A stretch of DNA of 11,726 nucleotides from JBHIAG01 sp046758465 (GTDB lineage: Bacteria > Acidobacteriota > Terriglobia > Acidiferrales > 2-02-FULL-67-57): assembly GCA_046758465.1 (NCBI GenBank), contig JBHIAG010000072.1:1-11726 (forward strand), read 5' to 3'. Positions 6,067 through 11,726 of this stretch are shown here, in pieces. How positions within the stretch are numbered: the first letter of the stretch is position 1; each line of letters starts with the position of its first letter. A model generated the notes under the pieces. The model had not been told where the DNA came from and did not search any database. It saw nothing but the letters and a program-made list of their open reading frames with translations. The translations under genes and the position numbers were made by a program.

Positions 6067-6537
6067 TTACCAGTCGGCGTAGCGCGTGTCGTCGAGGGCG
6101 ATGCCGTAGCTTCGCGTGTAAACATCGAAGACGTTCTGCCCACCCCAACTGCGTGCGTCGGGCGGATCTTGCACCGAGCGCAGACCCCAGTCGGTGGAGT
6201 TCGTCATCGGGTCGCGCGGAATGCGGCGCAGAAAGCGCACGTAGCGATCAGGGCGTCCGGCAAGCGGCACACCGATGACCAACGTTTCAAGATCGGGCGG
6301 ATAGCCTTCCGTCCCGGCTTCGACTGCGATCAAATTGCGGTCGGCAGCGTCCTTGTAACGGTCAATGGCCGTGCGCATTGCCCGCAGCGCGCGCCGCAGC
6401 TCGACTTCCTTCTGGCGCTTGATCTGCACCTGCGCCAGCGGCAACGCCAGCGTGGAAAGAATCAGAAGGATGGCGGTCGCGACCACCAACTCCAGCAGGG
6501 TGAAGCCGCGCGCATTCTGTCTGGAGTCACGCCGCAT
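6067..6537 (-). CDS. GspG-like pseudopilin
   Basis: This 156-aa protein is the middle gene of the operon. It has a canonical prepilin signal: basic leader MRRDSRQNARG cleaved after Gly11, then FTLLELVVATAILLILSTLA with Glu16 at +5. The soluble part has an N-terminal helix rich in R/K/E (QIKRQKEVELRRALRAMRT), then FLRRIPRDPMT (102-112), DWGLRS (116-121) and FDVYTRSYGIALDDTRYADW (137-156), the pattern of GspG-type major pseudopilins in secretin clusters. It is likely processed by a prepilin peptidase that is not encoded here and assembled with the following pseudopilin. The ATG at 6537 follows the secretin stop by only 1 nt (TAA-g-ATG), giving translational coupling. The longer frame starting at 6642 would overlap the secretin gene by about 100 nt and places the prepilin signal internally, so it is rejected. 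Confidence 0.9.
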   Translation of the reverse strand: MRRDSRQNARGFTLLELVVATAILLILSTLALPLAQVQIKRQKEVELRRALRAMRTAIDRYKDAADRNLIAVEAGTEGYPPDLETLVIGVPLAGRPDRYVRFLRRIPRDPMTNSTDWGLRSVQDPPDARSWGGQNVFDVYTRSYGIALDDTRYADW

Positions 6538-6538
6538 C

Positions 6539-8761
6539 TTACTGGACAACAATTTCTCCCACTCGGCTCTCGAGCGACAGCGGCCCGCCAGCAGCGGTTC
6601 GTGCCTCAATCCCCGCAATCTGCAGTGCGCTGCGCCCCGCACGCAGACCGCGAAACACCAGCGTCACCAGCGCCCCGCGGCCCGAAACTCCGCGGCTGCC
6701 CGGCGGCCGCCGCAGCGAAATGATTGCGGTGCCGGTTTCCGCTTCCACGCGATGCACCAGCGCCACTGGTTGTCCTCCCGCGGCCAGAAATCCGCCGTGA
6801 TGGACTTCGGCCAGTTCCACGACCTGTGGATCAAAGGTAATCACGAGTGGGATGGTAAACAAATCCTGTGCGCCCGCGACCTCAAGGTTGATACTCGTTG
6901 TCTCTCCGACGTGCAGCAGCACTTGTGCGGGTTCAAAGCGCACGTGCGGGGCTTCTGCCGCTTCCGGTGTCGGCTCCGGTTGCGGCGTGGGCTGCGGCGC
7001 AGCCGGTTGTGGTATCGCGGCGGGCGGCGCGGCCGCAGTGGGTGCGGGCGCGGTCGGCGCTACCTCCGCGCGCAGGCTAACCGTTTCGTCCGTCCCGACG
7101 GGCAGTGGCTTCAGGTTCAGCGGCGTCAGTTCGGGCAGACGAATGATGCGTGGCGTCAGCACAATTAAAATCTCACTCTCCTGCGTCTCGACTGACTCAC
7201 TGCTGAACAGATAGCGCAGGAAGGGTATCTGGCTCAGCCCCGGCCAGCCCTGCAACGTTTTGACTTCCGTGCGCTCGACGATGCCCCCCAAAATATTGAC
7301 CTCGCCCTCACGCAGGCGGATCTCGTGCTCAATGCGCCGTTGCCCAAAAATTGGCTGGTCAATGCCGCCAATGTTGACGCGGCCCGTCACCGAGGAAACT
7401 TCCACCATCAGCTTCAGGCTGATTTCCCGGTTCGAGTGCACGCGCGGTGTGATGTCCAGGTTCACCCCCACGTCCTGAAACTGAAACTGCGTGTTGACCA
7501 GCGGGTTGATCCCCACGCCACCAATGCCGGGTTGGAAGCTGCCCACGGCAAACGGCACGCGGTCGCCAATCCGCAGCTTCGCCGTCTGCCCGTCGGTGGC
7601 GCGCACCTCCGGATTCTGAATGATCCTTGTGGTGGTGTCTGTGAGCAACGCGATGGCGGTTGCACTCGGCAGTATGATGGCGTAGTCAGCACTCGACAAC
7701 CGCTTCAGCGCGTTCAGCCGCAACGCACCCGTGATCTCGTCCACCGGGCTGCGCGGGATAGGAATCAACGGCACACTCGTGCTGGGCTCAATCCCCAACT
7801 GCCGCAGGCGGTCTCGCCGCGCCTGCAATACCGTTACCTGAATCAACACTTCCGACTTGGCCTTGTCGATATCCCGGATGATCTTCTCCGCCACCGCCAC
7901 CTTATCCGGGGTGTCGCGGATGAGGATGGCATTCTGGCTGGTGTTGGGCGCGATGCGCCGGGTATCCAGCAGCGTGCGAATCGTCTGCACGATTTCGTTC
8001 AGCTCAGCCGCCGTGGTGATATTGGAGAGGTAAATCGTCTTGATGATCTGCTCTTCGTAGGCGGTGCGCTTCTGCTTGGTGTCGGGGATGACCATAATGG
8101 TGTTGGGGGTGACGGCCTTCCAAAAGCTTTTTGTCGCCAGCGCCACAATGTCCAGCGCCTGCTCCAGCGTCGCGTTTTTGAGCTCCACCGGAATCCGCCG
8201 CGGCTGGAAGTCCGGGTCGAAAATGATGTTGATCCCGGCCAGCTTGCCGATGGTCTCGAAGACCTGCTTGGAATCCGCTGTCAGCACCAGGTTGATCGCG
8301 GCCTCCGAGAGCGGCCGCAGCCTCGGGGGTCCTTCGGGAACGGCGGCAAGCGCCTCCGCCGGCGGCGCCGGCTGAGCCGCACCCTCTTGCTGGCGCCGCG
8401 CGGCTAGTTGCGCCAGCGTGCGCCGCAACTCTTGCTCGGCCACGAAACTCGACGGGTCAATCGCCAGGGCTTTCTCAAACTCGGTGATGGCGGCTTCCAG
8501 TTGCCCCTGGTCGCGCAGCTTGTGGCCGCGGTCCACGTGCATCTGCGCCGCCTCAAACCGCATGCGCGTGGCTTTGGCTTGGTATTCGATGTTGGAGGGG
8601 TCTTGCCGCAGCGCCCGCTGGTAGTGGATGAGCGCGCTGTCGTAGTCCTTTTGGAATTCCGCCTGCCGCCCCTGCTGGTAGTCCACGCGGCCCTTGGGAC
8701 ACCCACTCGCCAGCAACACCACCGCCAGGCAGCTCACTGTCCAGAACCCTTTGCCTTCCAT
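6539..8761 (-). CDS. Lipoprotein secretin (GspD/PilQ-like) with N-terminal TPRs and C-terminal cohesin domain
   Basis: This 740-aa protein is the outer-membrane channel of a type II secretion or type IV pilus-like system. Residues 1-21 are a lipoprotein signal with lipobox LASG-C21. TPR-like helices span about 25-120 (YDSALIHYQRALRQDP, then EAAITEFEKALAIDP). An STN/N0-type domain covers about 155-228. An N1-type domain covers about 238-305 (IKTIYLSNITTAAELNEIV, RDTPDKVAVAEKIIRDID). The secretin barrel domain covers about 306-545, with VPFAVGSF, GVNLDITPRV, the GWPGLSQIPFLRYLF signature (505-519) and ILIVLTPRII. A Pro/Ala linker (about 568-605) leads to a cohesin-like beta-sandwich (606-740: ITFDPQVVEL, GALVTLVFRGL). 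The ATG at 8761 has GAGGGAG just upstream; an in-frame GTG at 8773 is possible. It heads a three-gene operon with two pseudopilins. GspD and PilQ types cannot be separated with certainty. Confidence 0.93.
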   Translation of the reverse strand: MEGKGFWTVSCLAVVLLASGCPKGRVDYQQGRQAEFQKDYDSALIHYQRALRQDPSNIEYQAKATRMRFEAAQMHVDRGHKLRDQGQLEAAITEFEKALAIDPSSFVAEQELRRTLAQLAARRQQEGAAQPAPPAEALAAVPEGPPRLRPLSEAAINLVLTADSKQVFETIGKLAGINIIFDPDFQPRRIPVELKNATLEQALDIVALATKSFWKAVTPNTIMVIPDTKQKRTAYEEQIIKTIYLSNITTAAELNEIVQTIRTLLDTRRIAPNTSQNAILIRDTPDKVAVAEKIIRDIDKAKSEVLIQVTVLQARRDRLRQLGIEPSTSVPLIPIPRSPVDEITGALRLNALKRLSSADYAIILPSATAIALLTDTTTRIIQNPEVRATDGQTAKLRIGDRVPFAVGSFQPGIGGVGINPLVNTQFQFQDVGVNLDITPRVHSNREISLKLMVEVSSVTGRVNIGGIDQPIFGQRRIEHEIRLREGEVNILGGIVERTEVKTLQGWPGLSQIPFLRYLFSSESVETQESEILIVLTPRIIRLPELTPLNLKPLPVGTDETVSLRAEVAPTAPAPTAAAPPAAIPQPAAPQPTPQPEPTPEAAEAPHVRFEPAQVLLHVGETTSINLEVAGAQDLFTIPLVITFDPQVVELAEVHHGGFLAAGGQPVALVHRVEAETGTAIISLRRPPGSRGVSGRGALVTLVFRGLRAGRSALQIAGIEARTAAGGPLSLESRVGEIVVQ

Positions 8762-8822
8762 ACGCTCCCTCACAGCTCAGGCCTTCTAAAAAATTGTTCT
8801 TCAGACTCCCCTGTACCCCGCG

Positions 8823-8851
8823 AGTCTAGCACCCGGCCTCCGGCCAGGCAA
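8823..8851 (-). promoter_or_regulatory. Candidate sigma70 promoter of the secretin-pseudopilin operon
   Basis: On the minus strand TTGCCT (8846-8851), a 17-nt spacer and TAGACT (8823-8828) form a plausible -35/-10 pair about 60 nt upstream of the ATG at 8761. It lies between the start of the secretin and a perfect inverted repeat at 8870-8896. Confidence 0.45.
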
Positions 8852-8869
8852 GCGCCTCGCGTCCCCCTC

Positions 8870-8896
8870 CGCCAGGGCTTGCTCCAGGCCCTGGCG
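8870..8896. promoter_or_regulatory. Perfect 9-bp inverted repeat, possible operator
   Basis: CGCCAGGGC (8870-8878), a 9-nt centre and GCCCTGGCG (8888-8896) pair perfectly. It sits about 19 bp upstream of the candidate secretin -35, in the divergent region shared with the PilZ gene. No T-tract follows, so a terminator is unlikely. It could be a dimeric regulator site or another intergenic palindrome. Confidence 0.4.
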
Positions 8897-9001
8897 ACCG
8901 TTTGCCCATTTTGGAGCTGAAAACTCGCCGCTCAGCAACCGTACTCAGCCGGCTTCCTAACGCCACAAAACCAGCCGCCCAACTCCCCCGCCCGTGCTAA
9001 G

Positions 9002-9406
9002 ATGCGAGATGCAGAGCAAAGAACCGAACCAATGGGAAAGGAGCCGAGACCCCCACTCGCTAGGTGGCAGATTCCCCGCAAGCATCCGCGCGTGCGCTTG
9101 GTGACACAAGTTGAGAGCCGGGCCAGCGGGGCCACCAGCGTTGGCCGCACGGAAAACATCAGCGCCGGCGGCATGCTGGTGCTTACCCGCGACACGTTCG
9201 ACCCCAGCACCGAAGTCATTGTCCGCTTCAACCTTCCTCCCCGCCACTCCATCGAAGCCCAGGGCGTGGTCGTCCACGCCCGGCCCGCAGCCAGCATGGG
9301 AATCCACTTTGCCCAGTTGAAGCACGACGATGTGAAAGCCATTGAGGAATTTGTCCGGCAACCCTGCGAGGAAGCCCCTCCGCCCGGCTCCGCCGCTGGA
9401 ACCTAA
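9002..9406 (+). CDS. PilZ domain protein (putative c-di-GMP receptor)
   Basis: This 134-aa cytosolic protein is a single PilZ domain. Both c-di-GMP-binding signatures are present: RxxxR (R26-KHP-R30 in IPRKHPRVR) and [D/N]xSxxG (N52-I-S54-A-G-G57 in ENISAGGM). A beta-barrel pattern follows (VIVRFNLPP, IEAQGVVVHARP, MGIHFAQL) and then a C-terminal helix (DDVKAIEEFV). Because the binding residues are intact it should bind c-di-GMP and act as a stand-alone adaptor. It is divergent from the secretin operon, so a link between c-di-GMP and that system is attractive, but only by context. The start is uncertain: ATG 9002 or ATG 9032 (residue 11); neither has a strong ribosome-binding site. It converges on the lipoprotein gene with a 51-nt gap and no clear terminator between them. 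Confidence 0.9.
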   Translation: MRDAEQRTEPMGKEPRPPLARWQIPRKHPRVRLVTQVESRASGATSVGRTENISAGGMLVLTRDTFDPSTEVIVRFNLPPRHSIEAQGVVVHARPAASMGIHFAQLKHDDVKAIEEFVRQPCEEAPPPGSAAGT

Positions 9407-9457
9407 GCAGAGCCTTCCTTTTCACTACCTCGTTCTGTTGTCGCCTTTGCTGACCCC

Positions 9458-10846
9458 TCAGGGCGTGGGCGGGAGCACCCGTTCGATGCGGCCCGCTACC
9501 AGCAGCGGTTCGCCGGTGTCGCTCCGGCGCAACACCAGGCCGACAATGCGCAGCCGCATGGGCTCGCTGCCCTGAAGGGCGGTGAGCCCAGCCAGGTTGA
9601 CAAAGCGCGTCCGCTCGAACGTCACTACCTGCAACGACGCGTCGAACAAAAGCCCGAACAGGCCTCCGGTGCGCAGCCGAAAGCCGCCGGTATTACCGCT
9701 CACGATGCGGACACTCCCGGGGACACGCCCGCCTTGCACGCCCTGGCGGTGCAGCACCACACGACGGATGGTGAAGGAAGCGGGTGTGGTGGAGGTGTCG
9801 AGGGCGCCGCCCAGTGCCACTCGCTGCCCGCGCACCAGTGCGGCCCGGTTGAACAACAGGAATTCGAGTGGCAGCTCGATGTTGTGGATGTCGAAACGCG
9901 TGCGCTCCTCGAACTCCAGCGTCGCCGTCCGCCCCACTTCGATGCCGGTGAGGTCGGGAATCTCCTCGCGCACCAGCAGCGTAACCCGCTCGGCGGGACC
10001 CATGGCAGGCTCGGGGTTCAGCACCAAGCCGCCCAGCAGCAGCCGCTCGCGGCTCAGTACCTCGACGCTCGCGGCCAGTAAACTCCGATCGGCACGCACC
10101 CGGCCCGAAATCTCGACCACCGCCGGCGGCGCCAGCGTGCTCAGACTCTCGCCCTCCTCCCACAGCGTCTCGTCGTTCACGTGGACGGTGAGCAGGCGCC
10201 CCCGCAGGGTTTGCAGCGTGAAGGAGTTCCCGGCGACATTGACTGAGCTCACCCCGCCCCGCAGCTCCTCAATGAACGACTCCTCCGCCCCCGGCGGAAT
10301 CGCCCGCAGTCCGATGTGCGGATCTACCATGCCGGTCAGTTCCCCCAGCGCATCCACCTCCAGCGAGTCTCGCAACCTGAAGTGCAAATGCAACCCCGCC
10401 AGGCCGCCCTCACTTACGATGAGGGCCGGGTCGAGCGCCACGGTGAGGCTGGAGCGCGTGAGACTCCCCTCCAGTATGCCCACGGAAGCGGGGCTGGTGC
10501 TGAGGTCTAGGAAGGAGATGACAGGGGTTGCAAGCGTCAGGATCGCACTCGTGTAAGTGCCTCCCGGGAGCGAACTCAGCCCCAGCAGCGTGCGCAGGCC
10601 CAGCAGGCGCCCGAACTCGACGCTGGTGGGTTCGCTCAGCACCGATACCATGTTGGTTCCATCCGACAGCGTCAGCCCCGTGAGCGTCACCTGAAAAGCC
10701 AGCACCGAGGCGAGCGGGGCGTCGCTGACCGTCACGTAGACCGTGCCCGTCCCTGCCAGCAGGCTCGGGGGTGGGCTGCTCTGGCAAGCAACGAAAGTCA
10801 CCGCCAAGAGACAAGCCAGAACGGAGCTCAGTCCGAAGCGTCGCAT
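9458..10846 (-). CDS. DUF4382/DUF5666-type lipoprotein
   Basis: The protein has 462 aa. MRRFGLSSVLACLLAVTFVAC is a probable lipoprotein signal with Cys21 as the lipidation site (FVA-C, a slightly loose lipobox), followed by a Ser/Pro linker. A DUF4382-like domain covers about 33-185: TVYVTVSDAPLASVLAFQVT, EFGRLLGLRTLLGLSSLPGG with YTSAILTL, and LHLHFRL. After that come about three repeat units of the DUF5666 beta type (about 195-265, 270-365 and 375-457), each with a strand pattern ending in a T-R-F motif (ERTRFDI, ERTRFVN) or ETLW. It is probably attached to a membrane facing the periplasm or cell surface; the function is unknown. GAGGAGG 4 nt before the ATG at 10846 fixes the start. The frame remains open upstream through smpB on the opposite strand, which is a shadow. 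It is divergent from smpB and appears monocistronic. Confidence 0.85.
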   Translation of the reverse strand: MRRFGLSSVLACLLAVTFVACQSSPPPSLLAGTGTVYVTVSDAPLASVLAFQVTLTGLTLSDGTNMVSVLSEPTSVEFGRLLGLRTLLGLSSLPGGTYTSAILTLATPVISFLDLSTSPASVGILEGSLTRSSLTVALDPALIVSEGGLAGLHLHFRLRDSLEVDALGELTGMVDPHIGLRAIPPGAEESFIEELRGGVSSVNVAGNSFTLQTLRGRLLTVHVNDETLWEEGESLSTLAPPAVVEISGRVRADRSLLAASVEVLSRERLLLGGLVLNPEPAMGPAERVTLLVREEIPDLTGIEVGRTATLEFEERTRFDIHNIELPLEFLLFNRAALVRGQRVALGGALDTSTTPASFTIRRVVLHRQGVQGGRVPGSVRIVSGNTGGFRLRTGGLFGLLFDASLQVVTFERTRFVNLAGLTALQGSEPMRLRIVGLVLRRSDTGEPLLVAGRIERVLPPTP

Positions 10847-10850
10847 GAGG

Positions 10851-10857
10851 CCTCCTC
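10851..10857 (-). promoter_or_regulatory. Shine-Dalgarno of the DUF4382-type lipoprotein
   Basis: GAGGAGG on the minus strand is 4 nt before the ATG at 10846. It decides the start against an 804-nt longer open frame that runs antisense through smpB. Confidence 0.75.
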
Positions 10858-10978
10858 GCACAACTGTAAACCCGTGGGCTGGAAAGGAAAGATTGCGTCC
10901 ATCACCAATTCTAACCCTGCCCCTGGCGAAAAGTTGCATAGGAAAGTCAATTTGGATAAGCTTGTTGCTCCGCATCGC

Positions 10979-11007
10979 TTGTCTCTGTACCTGCGGCTGG
11001 CTAAGAT
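10979..11007 (+). promoter_or_regulatory. Candidate sigma70 promoter of smpB-pepA
   Basis: TTGTCT (10979-10984), a 17-nt spacer and TAAGAT (11002-11007) match the -35/-10 pattern at 4 of 6 positions each. Transcription would begin near 11014, leaving a leader of only about 13 nt before the ATG at 11027. That fits the lack of a strong ribosome-binding site. Confidence 0.4.
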
Positions 11008-11026
11008 AGCTGTGAGTGATGTGCCG

Positions 11027-11521
11027 ATGCCCAGGGCAACCCAGCGGAAATCCCCGGCGGTCCCGCAGAGCGGGATCAAAGTGGTCGCGCAGAACCGCCA
11101 GGCCTCCTTCCGCTACCACATCCTGGAGCGCTTTGAGGCGGGCATGGTGCTGACCGGCAGCGAAGTCAAGTCCCTGCGGGAGGGCGGCGCCATCTTGCGC
11201 GATGCTTTCGCGCTGGTGCGCGGCGGTGAACTCTGGCTCGAAAAGTGCCACATCAGCCCCTACCGCAGCGCTGGCTACGCCCAGCACGACCCCCTCCGCA
11301 CCCGTAAGCTCCTCCTGCACAAAGACCAAATCTGGAAGCTCGTCGGCCGCGTGCAAGAAAAAGGGCTGACGCTCGTCCCCTTGCGCCTCTATTTCAAGAA
11401 CGGCCGCGCCAAATGCGAACTCGGGCTCGCCCGCGGCAAGAAAGTTTACGACCGCCGCGCCGCCGTCCGCCGGCGCATCGTGGAGCGCGAAATCGAAGCC
11501 GAACTCCAACGCTATCGCTAG
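11027..11521 (+). CDS. smpB: SsrA-binding protein SmpB
   Basis: The protein has 164 aa, the usual length. SmpB binds tmRNA and delivers it to stalled ribosomes in trans-translation. Diagnostic segments are NRQASFRYHILERFEAGMVL (23-42), then TGSEVKSLREGG (43-54), HISPYRSAGYAQHDPLRTRK (75-94) with LLLHK after it, LVPLRLYFKNGRAKCELGLA (116-135) and the C-terminal KKVYDRRAAVRRR (138-150), whose basic tail enters the mRNA path in the known mechanism. The usual Asn before the His of NHxPxR is Gln86 here. The start at ATG 11027 is chosen by family length; in-frame GTG codons at 11012 and 11021 are possible, and a longer frame from 10874 crosses the promoter region and is not credible. The ribosome-binding site is weak. 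pepA follows after 12 nt, probably co-transcribed. I did not find tmRNA (ssrA) in the window. Confidence 0.96.
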   Translation: MPRATQRKSPAVPQSGIKVVAQNRQASFRYHILERFEAGMVLTGSEVKSLREGGAILRDAFALVRGGELWLEKCHISPYRSAGYAQHDPLRTRKLLLHKDQIWKLVGRVQEKGLTLVPLRLYFKNGRAKCELGLARGKKVYDRRAAVRRRIVEREIEAELQRYR

Positions 11522-11523
11522 CC

Positions 11524-11527
11524 GGAG
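11524..11527 (+). promoter_or_regulatory. Shine-Dalgarno supporting the TTG start of pepA
   Basis: GGAG lies 6 nt before TTG at 11534 and just after the smpB stop. It supports a non-ATG start for the downstream aminopeptidase. Confidence 0.5.
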
Positions 11528-11533
11528 ACGCCC

Positions 11534-11726
11534 TTGCTGGACGTAAAACTCATCTTCGAGCCCACCGAAGCGATTTCGACCCCGGCATTGGTCACCTGGG
11601 TGTACGAGAAAGAGGCGCCCCTCGACGACGTGCTCGCTCAACTCAATCAAGCCACAGCCGGCCAGCCGGCCACGGCGGGCCAGCTCCAGGCTCTTCTCGA
11701 TTCTGGCGAGCTGACAGGGAAGGCGG
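11534..11726 (+). CDS. pepA: Leucyl aminopeptidase (peptidase M17), N-terminal part, cut by the window end
   Basis: Only the first 64 codons are present. The translation begins (M/L)LDVKLIFEPTEAISTPALV and continues with TWVYEKEAPLDDVLAQLNQA, then ALLDSGELTGKA. This matches the N-terminal macro-like domain of M17 leucyl aminopeptidases, where a strand of the type VKxxF, a VYE segment, LDxxL and SGELTGK are typical. The catalytic di-metal domain lies beyond the window, so activity cannot be judged. No ATG is available between the smpB stop and this homology; TTG 11534 with GGAG at 6 nt is the best start, with CTG 11537 as a less likely option. The family removes N-terminal residues from peptides in the cytosol. 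Linkage to smpB (12-nt gap) suggests co-expression with ribosome rescue and protein turnover. Confidence 0.8.
   Translation, partial: MLDVKLIFEPTEAISTPALVTWVYEKEAPLDDVLAQLNQATAGQPATAGQLQALLDSGELTGKA

Noticed and set aside
7325..8407. A 360-codon plus-strand ORF opposite the secretin gene
   Set aside because: Its composition (His/Arg/Gln-rich, no domain pattern) is that of a GC-rich antisense shadow, and the minus strand encodes unmistakable secretin domains over the same bases.
10874..11026. Longer SmpB starting at 10874
   Set aside because: The extra 51 residues have no counterpart in SmpB, and the segment contains the likely promoters of two divergent genes.
10847..11650. A long N-terminal extension of the DUF4382-type lipoprotein across smpB on the opposite strand
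   Set aside because: The lipoprotein signal and GAGGAGG ribosome-binding site fix the start at 10846; the extension is the antisense of conserved smpB.
1..11726. tRNA, rRNA, tmRNA, CRISPR array, insertion sequence or phage genes
   Set aside because: I looked by eye on both strands and saw no cloverleaf with a CCA-type end, no regularly spaced repeats, no transposase or integrase motifs and no tmRNA tag reading frame. A covariance-model search would be more sensitive.

Overview
This is a GC-rich (roughly 60%) bacterial chromosomal window. It has eleven well or moderately supported protein genes, one doubtful small gene and no RNA genes that I could find. The gene content suggests an Acidobacteriota-type or related Gram-negative soil lineage. 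The pointers are a lipoprotein secretin with TPR repeats and a C-terminal cohesin domain next to two GspG-like pseudopilins, a DUF4382/DUF5666-type lipoprotein, exported amidohydrolases, and GC-rich palindromic dispersed repeats between genes. This assignment is inference; no rRNA or other phylogenetic marker is present except smpB and the start of pepA.

Left part (1-4259): a Sec-exported imidazolonepropionase/prolidase-like amidohydrolase (+) converges on a Tat-exported amidohydrolase_2 protein (-), and their stop codons overlap. A small cytosolic TerB-like protein (-) with its own candidate promoter follows, then a membrane-anchored DUF362 protein (-). These look like separate transcription units, not one operon.

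Middle (4260-5671): a gene-poor, repeat-rich stretch. It holds several perfect GC-rich palindromes, a small predicted membrane protein (+) whose C-terminal tail appears to be written by two dispersed repeat elements, and a doubtful 90-codon ORF (+) overlapped at its stop by a very short signal-peptide-like ORF.

Centre (5672-8851): the most interesting unit, a compact minus-strand operon of secretin-cohesin lipoprotein, pseudopilin and pseudopilin, with gaps of 1 and 2 nt between genes. It has a plausible sigma70-type promoter and a perfect 9-bp inverted repeat upstream. It probably supplies the outer-membrane channel and pseudopilus parts of a type II secretion or type IV pilus-like machine; the ATPase and inner-membrane parts are not in this window. 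A divergent PilZ-domain (c-di-GMP receptor type) gene starts on the other side of this intergenic region.

Right part (9002-11726): PilZ (+) converges on a DUF4382/DUF5666-type lipoprotein (-). Divergent from that is smpB (+, trans-translation), followed 12 nt later by the 5' end of pepA (leucyl aminopeptidase, M17), which runs off the window. An aminopeptidase next to the ribosome-rescue factor fits protein turnover, but that link is only contextual.

The best candidate for an unusual system is the secretin-cohesin/two-pseudopilin module. It belongs to recognisable families, so I do not claim it is wholly new. The cohesin domain on the secretin, and the non-canonical prepilin cleavage residue in the last gene, are the points worth following up.
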